Source: Actinoplanes regularis (GTDB lineage: Bacteria; Actinomycetota; Actinomycetes; Mycobacteriales; Micromonosporaceae). Taken from it: a DNA stretch of 64,000 nucleotides. Below, in pieces: positions 40,862 through 47,857 of this stretch. Within the stretch, counting starts at the first letter, position 1. Every line of letters starts with the position of its first letter. The notes under the pieces are model-generated. The model searched no databases and was not told where the DNA came from. It saw only the letters and a program-made list of their open reading frames with translations. The position numbers and the translations under genes were made by a program. The stretch is from assembly GCF_900188005.1 (NCBI RefSeq), contig NZ_FZNR01000021.1, forward strand, positions 1-64,000, read 5' to 3'.

Positions 40862-41090
40862 ATGCAAGGTGGAAGCACGATCGCATGGGCGGCGAACTGG
40901 CGCACGATATGTGGCTGGCTTGCTCAAGTCGCGCTGCTGGCGACCATGGCGTCGTGTATGACCACTTCGCCGAGGGGACGGCCTGGCCCAGGGCGCTCCG
41001 CGCCGGCCTCTTCTTCGGCCTGTTCACTCAAGCACTGATTTCGCTGGTGGATGCGGTGTACTGGTACCGCGCCCGAGCCCCGCGTCGAAC
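40862..41090 (+). pseudogene. frameshifted small membrane protein
   Basis: The frame from the ATG at 40862 gives WLAQVALLATMAS, a good membrane helix. Near 40950 the sensible sequence moves to the frame of the ATG at 40885, which gives VYDHFAEGTAWPRALRAG, then LFFGLFTQALISLVDAVYWY, a second helix. Adding one base after position ~40952 would join them into a two-helix protein of about 75 residues. The second frame then runs straight into the 45-bp repeats. I infer a broken gene; the family is not recognised. Confidence 0.45.
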
Positions 41091-43359
41091 TGCCGCCGCG
41101 CCACCAGTCCGCAGGGACGACGACCCGAGCCGAACTGCTGCTGCCCTGGCGCTCCGCAGGGACGACGACTCGAGGCGAACTGCTGCTGCCCTGGCGCTCC
41201 GCAGGGACGGGGACTCGAGGCGAACTGCTGCTGCGCTGCCGGTCTGCAGGGACGACGACTCGAGGCGAACTGCTGCTGCCCTGGCGCTCCGCAGGGACGG
41301 GGACTCGAGGCGAACTGCTGCTGCGCTGCCGGTCTGCAGGGACGACGACTCGAGGCGAACTGCTGCTGCCCTGGCGCTCCGCAGGGACGGGGACTCGAGG
41401 CGAACTGCTGCTGCGCTGCCGGTCTGCAGGGACGAGGACTCGAGCCGAACTGTCGCTGCGCTGCCGGTCCGCAGGGACGATGATTCGAGTCGGCGAAATT
41501 CGACAGCATTCAGCTGAATCCGCGTTGCCGAGCAGGATCCGAGCGTTTCCGGGAACGGGCGGCACCAGGTACGGTCCGGCTGTGGAGATCACGAACCTGT
41601 GTGTCGACCAGGTCGACGTCCGCGAGACCGACGACGAGCTGACGCTGATCCTCAGCGCCGCGGGCGCCCACATCATGGCGATCCGGGTGCGGTACGACGG
41701 CTGGGTGGACGAGGTGATCAACAGCGCCGGAGCGACCGCCCCAGGTCCCGGCGCCTGGACCCTCATCGACCATGAACTGTGCCTCGAAATGGACTCAAAG
41801 GCCGTAGCGATTTTTGGCTTCTCACGCGACTGCCGCATCCACCTCGACGTCGACGACGCTGGGATCCGGCGGGTCCGAGCGGCTCTCCTTGAGATCCTGC
41901 AATGCTCCTGCTTCGTGGTCGACACCGCCGAAGGCCGCGTGACCAGCTGAAGTTCTCGATCGCCGCGCTGACGATTCGGACTGCCTCGGAGGCCAGCTTC
42001 GTATGCCTGTGGCCGGCATCCTGAACTGCCGGTCAGACCCGTTGGACTGTCGGCCAGGCCCAGCACACCCACCGCAGCCGTCCCGATCCGTGCATAGTCC
42101 GGGCAGAATCGACCTACGCGCGCCGACGAGAACACGCATGTCGCGTCGACAAATCCCGGCCCAGCACCCGAACAAAAACCGTCACCCCGACCACCCCGAA
42201 ACCCCGCAGCGCCGACATCCAGACAGCGAACGACTTCAATATCCCATTCATGCGAAACGAATCGCCCACGAGGCAGAAGCGAATACCGACATGGAAACAA
42301 GTGACTTCTGCCTGATGTGACCCCAGCCATCGCACGGTGACCAGTGCGGACCCGCGCATGCCGGATATCGCCGAATGTCACCGAAACCACCGATCTGCAA
42401 TGCCCACCCTCATTCAGTAAATATCCACCGCAGATCGCTCGCGGCAGCGGCGGCCCCTGCGACTCTGGCCGAAAACCGGATCGCAAACTCCCCGCCTGAG
42501 TCGCCCCCGGCCGCTGCCTCGTTGTCGCCGCTCCCGGCACACGCCGTGCCGGCAAGGGAGCGATCCGCGATGACGGCATAGCTGCCGCCTGCGACTGCCG
42601 GCGTGATCTCCGCGGCCGCGGCGCGTGCGGCGATGCGGCGCTGGCCGGCTGTGGCGCGCAGACTTTCGGCTGCGGCGCTGGCAATTGCCGAATCGGTGCC
42701 ACGGGCGGCGCCGTCTGCAGCGCTGTCGCCTGCCGTGATGGTGGCGTTGTTGGGTGTTGGTTGGCGGCTGGTTGTGGTGCTGGTGATTGTCGAATCGGTG
42801 CGACGGGTGGCGCTGTTTGCAGCGCTGTCGCCTGTGGTGATGGTGCCGCCTGTCGTGATGGTGGCGCTGTCTGCAGTGCTGCCGCATGTCGTGACGGTGC
42901 CGCCTGTCGTGATGGTGGCACCTGTCGTGATGGTGGCACCTGTCGTGATGGTGGTGTTGTTGGGTGTTGGTTGGCGGCTGGTTGTGGTGCTGGTGATTGT
43001 CGAATCGGTGCGACGGGTGGCGCTGTCGGCTGTTGCGACGGTGCCGCCTGTCGCGACAGCGGTGTTGCCGGAGGCGGGATGGCGGCCGACTGCGGGGCTG
43101 GGGCCGGCAGGGGAGCAGCCGGAACCGTCAGCGGTGCAGCGGATGCTTCGGGGCGGGCTTGAACGCTATTGGAGATGGCAGCCGAGCGGCTCTGTCGGAG
43201 CCGGCGAAGCTTCGTGGCATGGCGTTGCTGGAGGCCCCAAGCGCGATGACGTTCGTGCTCACGGCGAAATTCGTCACGCTCGGCGGAATAGTTTCGCGCC
43301 TTGGTCCGGTCGCGCATAGCAGCGATTTCCGCCCTGGCGAACAATGACAGCTGCCTCAT
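40924..43359 (-). CDS. small basic protein whose frame runs on through repeats
   Basis: Only the first ~65 residues look like a real protein: MRQLSLFARAEIAAMRDRT, then EFRREHERHRAWGLQQRHAT and KLRRLR, a charged helical sequence that I associate, with moderate confidence, with small conserved proteins of Micromonosporaceae. After that the frame enters Pro/Ala/Gln repeats (42660-43030) and stays open, antisense to the gene at 41582-41950 and through the 45-bp array, to a stop at 40924. The long extension is probably not a real protein. The likely start is the ATG at 43359, with GAGAG upstream. Confidence 0.35.
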   Translation of the reverse strand: MRQLSLFARAEIAAMRDRTKARNYSAERDEFRREHERHRAWGLQQRHATKLRRLRQSRSAAISNSVQARPEASAAPLTVPAAPLPAPAPQSAAIPPPATPLSRQAAPSQQPTAPPVAPIRQSPAPQPAANQHPTTPPSRQVPPSRQVPPSRQAAPSRHAAALQTAPPSRQAAPSPQATALQTAPPVAPIRQSPAPQPAANQHPTTPPSRQATALQTAPPVAPIRQLPAPQPKVCAPQPASAASPHAPRPRRSRRQSQAAAMPSSRIAPLPARRVPGAATTRQRPGATQAGSLRSGFRPESQGPPLPRAICGGYLLNEGGHCRSVVSVTFGDIRHARVRTGHRAMAGVTSGRSHLFPCRYSLLPRGRFVSHEWDIEVVRCLDVGAAGFRGGRGDGFCSGAGPGFVDATCVFSSARVGRFCPDYARIGTAAVGVLGLADSPTGLTGSSGCRPQAYEAGLRGSPNRQRGDRELQLVTRPSAVSTTKQEHCRISRRAARTRRIPASSTSRWMRQSREKPKIATAFESISRHSSWSMRVQAPGPGAVAPALLITSSTQPSYRTRIAMMWAPAALRISVSSSSVSRTSTWSTHRFVISTAGPYLVPPVPGNARILLGNADSAECCRISPTRIIVPADRQRSDSSARVLVPADRQRSSSSPRVPVPAERQGSSSSPRVVVPADRQRSSSSPRVPVPAERQGSSSSPRVVVPADRQRSSSSPRVPVPAERQGSSSSPRVVVPAERQGSSSSARVVVPADWWRGGSSTRGSGAVPVHRIHQRNQCLSEQAEEEAGAERPGPGRPLGEVVIHDAMVASSAT
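41086..41490. repeat. 45-bp tandem array with 90-bp higher-order structure
   Basis: CGAACTGC-type starts lie at 41086, 41131, 41176, 41221, 41266, 41311, 41356, 41401 and 41446, nine units of exactly 45 bases. Two subtypes (one with GGGACGACGACTCGAGG, one with GGGACGGGGACTCGAGG) alternate, giving a 90-bp higher-order unit. Because 45 is a multiple of three, open frames run through on both strands. None looks like a natural protein. Confidence 0.92.
41582..41950 (+). CDS. hypothetical protein (122 aa)
   Basis: I do not recognise the family. The GTG start at 41582 gives a 122-residue acidic, beta-rich protein (EITNLCVDQVDVRETDDELT, then LILSAAGAHIMAIRVRYDGW) with a C-terminal helix (GIRRVRAALLEILQCSC). 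Base composition is less extreme than in the repeats around it, which supports coding. The 45-bp array ends about 90 bases upstream, and the frame is open through it, so longer starts are possible but unlikely. No clear ribosome site is seen. Confidence 0.55.
   Translation: MEITNLCVDQVDVRETDDELTLILSAAGAHIMAIRVRYDGWVDEVINSAGATAPGPGAWTLIDHELCLEMDSKAVAIFGFSRDCRIHLDVDDAGIRRVRAALLEILQCSCFVVDTAEGRVTS
41951..42659. other. gene-free stretch between a hypothetical gene and the 210-bp repeats
   Basis: I see no supported gene. The base composition is lower in GC than the genome average around 42150-42420 (for example AACAAAAACC and ATTCAGTAAATATCC), which is unusual here and may mark an insertion or a regulatory tract. 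Confidence 0.4.
42660..43030. repeat. nested repeats: ~80-bp direct repeat 210 bp apart plus 18-bp units
   Basis: About 42737-42816 is repeated at 42947-43026 with few changes (shared blocks include GGGTGTTGGTTGGCGGCTGG and GTCGAATCGGTGCGACGGG). A more diverged third copy covers about 42687-42745. Between them, CCTGTCGTGATGGTGG-type 18-bp units recur from about 42842 to 42955. The minus-strand frame of the small basic protein reads these as Pro/Ala/Gln repeats. Confidence 0.8.
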
Positions 43360-43383
43360 GCATAAATTCTCTCGCAACCCCAT

Positions 43384-44236
43384 CCGGAACTGTCAGTGCT
43401 GGAGCGTGCCAACCTTTATTTCCGCAATAACATATGCCAGCTCTTGCGTAACCTGTCGCAGCGTGATGCTCGTCGAAAGCTTCCGGCGAAAAGCGCAGCC
43501 GATCTCACATTTTACGATCCGATGGCACCGTGCGATGGCGGTCACGCAAGTGGTTAATTCGGTGGTCGTCCAACCCGGCAACTCCTTCTTCAGCAGGCCC
43601 GCTCGCCTCGTCAACGCACACCGGCAGCGGCGGACGACGGACGTCGCTTGGGGTGGAGGAATCGTGGATGGTCGGGGTCTGCGCTGGCAGGTCGCGGTGT
43701 CGGTGACGGATGTCGTGGGGGCGTGGTGAGGGCGCGGACGATGAGGGTTTGCGGCGTCGGGTGACGGAGGTCGTTTGCGTGGTGAAGTCGCGGGAGGTCA
43801 GGGTTTGCGGCGTCGGGCGATGGGCGTTGTTTGGGCGTGGTGGGGTTGCGGAGGGTCAGGGTTCGGCGGCGGTGGCGGGCGGTGGGCGTGGTGGGGTCGT
43901 GGATGGTCGGGGTCTGCGCCGGCAGGTCGTGGTGTCGGGTGACGGATGTAGTGGGGGTGTGGTGAGGGCGCGGGAGGTCAGGGTTCGCGGCGTCGGGCGA
44001 TGGGTGTCGTCTGGGCGTGGTGAGGTTGTGGATGATCACGGTTCGCGGCGCTGGGTGACGGGCGGCGCTCGGGAGAAGTGAGGCCGCGCACGATCAGGAC
44101 CCGCGCCGGGGCTGTGCGACGCCTCGGACCGGGTAGCCGGACAGATGCGGAACCTGGCTGGCAGAGGTTCCGCAAACCCGGCCGGCAGGGTGCCGCATCC
44201 GGTCGCCGGTCATCGGGCGCATCCAGGGCGCCGACC
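43384..44236. other. gene-poor stretch with a possible small gene and ~57-bp repeats
   Basis: From 43384 to about 43560 GC content is clearly lower than the surroundings. A minus-strand frame (43393-43614, TTG start, 73 residues, containing TTTELTTCVTAIARCHRIV) is non-repetitive but lacks a ribosome site, so I do not call it as a gene. From about 43655 to 44070 degenerate ~57-bp repeats fill the sequence. Nothing clear is seen from 44070 to the HEAT gene. Confidence 0.4.
43655..44070. repeat. degenerate ~57-bp tandem repeats
   Basis: A core like GGTCAGGGTTTGCGGCGTCGG recurs near 43745, 43801, 43859, 43910, 43981 and 44039, with spacings of roughly 51-70 bases. GGGCGTGGTG and GTGACGG blocks recur in step. 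The units are more diverged than in the other arrays, so this array is probably older. Confidence 0.7.
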
Positions 44237-46291
44237 TCAAACGCCGCGCAGAGCGCCGGCAAGCTCCCGCAACAGTTCCTCATCCGTGTCGATGTATCTG
44301 AACGGATCCCCGTCGAACGCCTCGCCGGTCTCGAGCCGGGCGAGTTCCGCGAGGATCTGCGGCAAGGCCGGTGCGGCGGCCGTGCCCATCCGTTTCAGGC
44401 AGGCCGCGACATGGTTACCCGTCACGGAGTTCTCTTGCCAGGCCTGGAGCAGAGTGTCCAGCACGACCGGCGCCTCCGGCTCGCCAGCGATGTCCCAGAT
44501 CGCCGCGGCGGCGTGTACGCGGTTCCATTCGTAGTCGGCCGCCAACAGGGTCCGCAGGCGGGGCAGCGCCACCGCTGCCGCCGGACCGATCTGGCCGAGA
44601 ACATCAGCCGCCTCCCGGAGCGCGAAGGTTTCGAGCAGTGCGAGAGCGAGCGGCATCACCTCGTCACGGTCACCGCCGATGGCCCAGAGGGTCGTGACAG
44701 CCTCTGCCCGGGTCCAGGTGTCGTCGGCGGTGACCAACGACCTGATCTCAGCGAGCGCGGGTGCCGCCGCCGGACCGAGGGCCCGTAACGCCGCCAGCGC
44801 GGGCTTCGCCACGTCCCACTTCTCTCGCGCGGCAGCGGCGGCGAGCGTGTCGGTGATCAACGGCAAGGTGGCGGGGTCGCCGAGTTTCGCCAGGGCGGAC
44901 AGGAGGCCCTGCGGGTTCGACGGCCACTTCTTGGACAGGTCGGCCCGGCGCAACCGGTCGGAGAGACGGGGCACCAACTGATCCGCGGCCTGCGGTAGCT
45001 CTCCCGCGACCTGGACGGCGAGCCAGGCGTCGACGTCGCTGTCCAGGGCCACGAGCAGGCTCGGAAGTGCTCGTCCGTCCCCGAGCCGAGCCAACGCCAT
45101 GACGGCTTTCTGGTGCACCCGGCGCAGGTGCCGTCGCGGGGTCGCCCACACGTCCGGCCCGTGGGCGGCGACCAGGGCTGCCAGGGCCTCCCGGGCTGGT
45201 GCCGCGATCGATGGGTGGCTCTCCAGCAGTGCTGCCGCCTCGGCCGCGACTTCCAGGTTGCTCGCGTCGACTTGGGTGGCGACGAGCCGGATCAGGGCGC
45301 TGTGGTCACCGCGCCTGGAGCGAAGCAGGTCGTTCGTCATCCGGATCGCGTCCAGCCGGACGCCGGGCTCGGGACTGCTCAGCTGCTCGACCAGCAGGTC
45401 GGTGCGCTGTGAGACCCGCGGGCCCAACAGTTCGTGCAGCGTGCGCAGGAGATCCGTGGTCAACGAGTACCGCAGGTCGGCGCGGGCGAGATCCTCGAAC
45501 GCGGCGGCGACGAACGGCGGCACACCGGCGGCCGGCGGCTCGACCGGCGGTGGCTCCGGCCAAGGCTGCTCCGGCGGGGCGGCGTCGGCGATCTCGCGCA
45601 ACAGCCCGATCGCGGCCGGTACGAGGTCGTCGCTGATCGTGTCCGGGGTGCACCGGGCCCGGTGGATCAGCGCGGCGAGCCGGAACTCCGGTTCACCGGC
45701 CGGGTCCACGGCGAGGCCGGCGAGCCAGGCCGTCGCGGCCGGCACGATCGCCGGGAGTCGTTCGGCCAGGGTGGCCGTCGTCCGCGTCACGAGAAGGCGT
45801 TCGGCCAGACAGAACTCCCTCGCCGAGCGGTCCTGGAGCGAGTTGAGGGCCCGGTCGGCATCGTCGACGAGCAGTCCGAGGCCGGGGATGGCGGCCTGAC
45901 GCACCCGGCAGGCGGCGTCTCCGGCGAGATCGACGAACGTATCCGCGTGCGACCGCAGGAACACCGCGGCGCCCGCGTAGCCCGCGTCGGTGTATCCGAT
46001 GTCGTAGCGTGCGACCGCAGCCTCGGCGATGCTGATCAGCAGTGCGACGATCTTGTGACGGTCCGGTGTGGCCGGATCGCCGACCAACTCGAGCAGAAAG
46101 GGCAGGCTCGCCGCAGTGCTGGGGTAGACGCCACCCTGATGGTGAACGCTGCCGTAGAAGTCGCCGAGCGCCCGGCTCCGCTCGTCGGCGTCCGGAGAGC
46201 GCATCGCTTCCAGGAGTGCCGGTATCTCCTCGGCTGAACCGTGGGCATGGTGCATCGACGCCCAGTCGATAGCGTGCAGTCCGCTGAACAT
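44237..46291 (-). CDS. HEAT-repeat protein
   Basis: A 684-residue all-alpha protein built of HEAT/PBS-lyase-like repeats, for example LLELVGDPATPDRHKIVALL, LARLGDGRALPSLLVALDSD and LRALGPAAAPALAEIRSL. It begins MFSGLHAIDWASMHHAHGSA, a start often seen in such actinobacterial proteins, so I use the ATG at 46291; one at 46321 adds ten residues. No enzyme motif is seen. Such proteins are usually binding scaffolds. It is next to the repeat-rich accessory zone, but its codon use is normal. Confidence 0.85.
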   Translation of the reverse strand: MFSGLHAIDWASMHHAHGSAEEIPALLEAMRSPDADERSRALGDFYGSVHHQGGVYPSTAASLPFLLELVGDPATPDRHKIVALLISIAEAAVARYDIGYTDAGYAGAAVFLRSHADTFVDLAGDAACRVRQAAIPGLGLLVDDADRALNSLQDRSAREFCLAERLLVTRTTATLAERLPAIVPAATAWLAGLAVDPAGEPEFRLAALIHRARCTPDTISDDLVPAAIGLLREIADAAPPEQPWPEPPPVEPPAAGVPPFVAAAFEDLARADLRYSLTTDLLRTLHELLGPRVSQRTDLLVEQLSSPEPGVRLDAIRMTNDLLRSRRGDHSALIRLVATQVDASNLEVAAEAAALLESHPSIAAPAREALAALVAAHGPDVWATPRRHLRRVHQKAVMALARLGDGRALPSLLVALDSDVDAWLAVQVAGELPQAADQLVPRLSDRLRRADLSKKWPSNPQGLLSALAKLGDPATLPLITDTLAAAAAREKWDVAKPALAALRALGPAAAPALAEIRSLVTADDTWTRAEAVTTLWAIGGDRDEVMPLALALLETFALREAADVLGQIGPAAAVALPRLRTLLAADYEWNRVHAAAAIWDIAGEPEAPVVLDTLLQAWQENSVTGNHVAACLKRMGTAAAPALPQILAELARLETGEAFDGDPFRYIDTDEELLRELAGALRGV

Positions 46292-46357
46292 GCCCGGCAC
46301 TATGCCCGGACCCACCGACATTTTCGGCGTGTGCCGGCAACCGACACCACGGACCGT

Positions 46358-47719
46358 TCAGGGCCGGTGCCGGTCCAGCTCCTGCTCCGCCTTACGGGCG
46401 GCGACCAGGATCGGATCCCAGACCGGGGCGTACGGCGGCGCATACCCCAGATCGAGTCCGGTCATCTCACCCACTGTCATCCGATTCCAGATCGCCACCG
46501 CGAACGCGTCGATCCGTTTCGCCGCCTCGGTCCGTCCGACGATCTGCGCGCCGAGCAGCATCCCGGTCTCCCGCTCGGCGATCACCTTGACCGTCATCGG
46601 CACCGCCCCGGGGAAGTAGCCGGCCCGGTTCGTCGACTCGATCGTGGCGGTCACCGTCTCGAAGCGGGCGCGGGCGGCTTCGGCGGAGCTCAGGCCGGTC
46701 CGGGCGACCTCCAGGTCGCACAGTTTCGTCACCGCGGTTCCGATCACGCCGGGGAAGGTGGCGTGACCGCCGCCGATGTTGATCCCGGCGACCCGGCCCT
46801 GCTTGTTGGCGTGCGTGCCGAGCGGCACGTGCACCTGGCCGCCGCTGACCCGGTGGTGCACCTCGGTGCAGTCGCCGGCCGCCCACACCCCGCCGGCCAC
46901 CTGTTGCCGCTGGTCGGTCCGGAGGCCGCCGGTCGCGCCGAGCGGGAGGCCGGCGGCTTCGGCGAGCGCGGTGTTGGGTCGTACGCCCAGGCCGATGACG
47001 ACGACGCCGGCCGGGAGTGGCCCGGCGTCCGTGGCCACCGCCCTGATTTTGCCGTTCGCGGTCTCCAGGCCCTGGACCGTGACGCCGGTGCGCAGGTCGA
47101 TGCCGAGGTCCCGGATCGTGGTGGCGAGCAGCGCCCCCATGTCGTCGTCGATGGTGCCCATCGGCTGCTGGGCCCGTTCCACCAGGGTGACCCGCAGACC
47201 ACGTTTGATCAGCGCCTCGGCTATCTCGACGCCGATGTAACCGGCCCCGATCACCACCGCGGTCTCCGGTTTCTCGGTGGCCAGCCACTCGCGCAGCGCG
47301 TCGCCGTCCTCCAGGGTCTGTACCCCGAAGACGCCTTTCCCGGTGATGTCGGCCCACGGCGGGCGGACCGGGGTCGCGCCGGTGGCGTAGACCAGTTCGT
47401 CGAAACCCTCGCGGCGGGTGGAGCCGGCGTCGAGGTCACGCACGGTTACCGTGCGGGCGTCCAGGTCGATGCCGGTCACCTCGTGCCGGGTGTGCACCTC
47501 GATCCCGGCCTTGCGGAACTCGGCGGGGGTCCGGGCGATCAGCCGGTCCCGGCCGTCCACCACGCCGCCGATCCAGTAGGGGATGCCGCAGGCCGAGTAC
47601 GACACGAAGCGCCCCAGCTCGAAGGCGTGGATCTCCAGCTCGTCCGGGCCACGCCCGCGGCGTGCCTGGGCGGCCGCCGACATGCCCGCTGCGTCACCAC
47701 CGATCACGATCAGTCGCAT
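46358..47719 (-). CDS. CoA-disulfide-reductase/NADH-oxidase-like flavoprotein
   Basis: A 453-residue pyridine nucleotide-disulfide oxidoreductase. The FAD motif IGGDAAGMSAAAQARR, the redox Cys in SYSACGIPYW (single Cys, as in CoA-disulfide reductases and NADH oxidases), the NAD motif VVIGAGYIGVEIAEAL, the second FAD contact AAGDCTEVHH, and a C-terminal dimerisation domain are present. No rhodanese extension follows. Likely role: thiol-disulfide or oxygen/peroxide redox balance in the cytoplasm. It is divergent from the GH3 gene. Confidence 0.9.
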   Translation of the reverse strand: MRLIVIGGDAAGMSAAAQARRGRGPDELEIHAFELGRFVSYSACGIPYWIGGVVDGRDRLIARTPAEFRKAGIEVHTRHEVTGIDLDARTVTVRDLDAGSTRREGFDELVYATGATPVRPPWADITGKGVFGVQTLEDGDALREWLATEKPETAVVIGAGYIGVEIAEALIKRGLRVTLVERAQQPMGTIDDDMGALLATTIRDLGIDLRTGVTVQGLETANGKIRAVATDAGPLPAGVVVIGLGVRPNTALAEAAGLPLGATGGLRTDQRQQVAGGVWAAGDCTEVHHRVSGGQVHVPLGTHANKQGRVAGINIGGGHATFPGVIGTAVTKLCDLEVARTGLSSAEAARARFETVTATIESTNRAGYFPGAVPMTVKVIAERETGMLLGAQIVGRTEAAKRIDAFAVAIWNRMTVGEMTGLDLGYAPPYAPVWDPILVAARKAEQELDRHRP

Positions 47720-47815
47720 CCGGCCATTGTGCCCGGATTGGGAAACCTGTTTCCGGCGGATTTCCAGAAGGTGTTGCCGCAGGCATCGGGCTGAATCTAT
47801 GGTGACCCCACGTTG

Positions 47816-47829
47816 TCGAAGCGCTTCGA
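47816..47829. promoter_or_regulatory. LacI-type operator before the GH3 gene
   Basis: The perfect 14-bp palindrome TCGAAGCGCTTCGA lies 29 bases before the GH3 start. Identical palindromes occur twice before the ABC importer operon. The LacI-family gene between the two units is the obvious candidate regulator. Confidence 0.85.
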
Positions 47830-47857
47830 TGTCTCGCAGTCACCGAGGGAGATCACC

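Noticed and set aside
40885..41517. 210-codon plus-strand frame through the 45-bp array
   Set aside because: Only its first ~60 codons look natural, and those seem to be the second half of a frameshifted gene; the rest is a pure 15-residue repeat.
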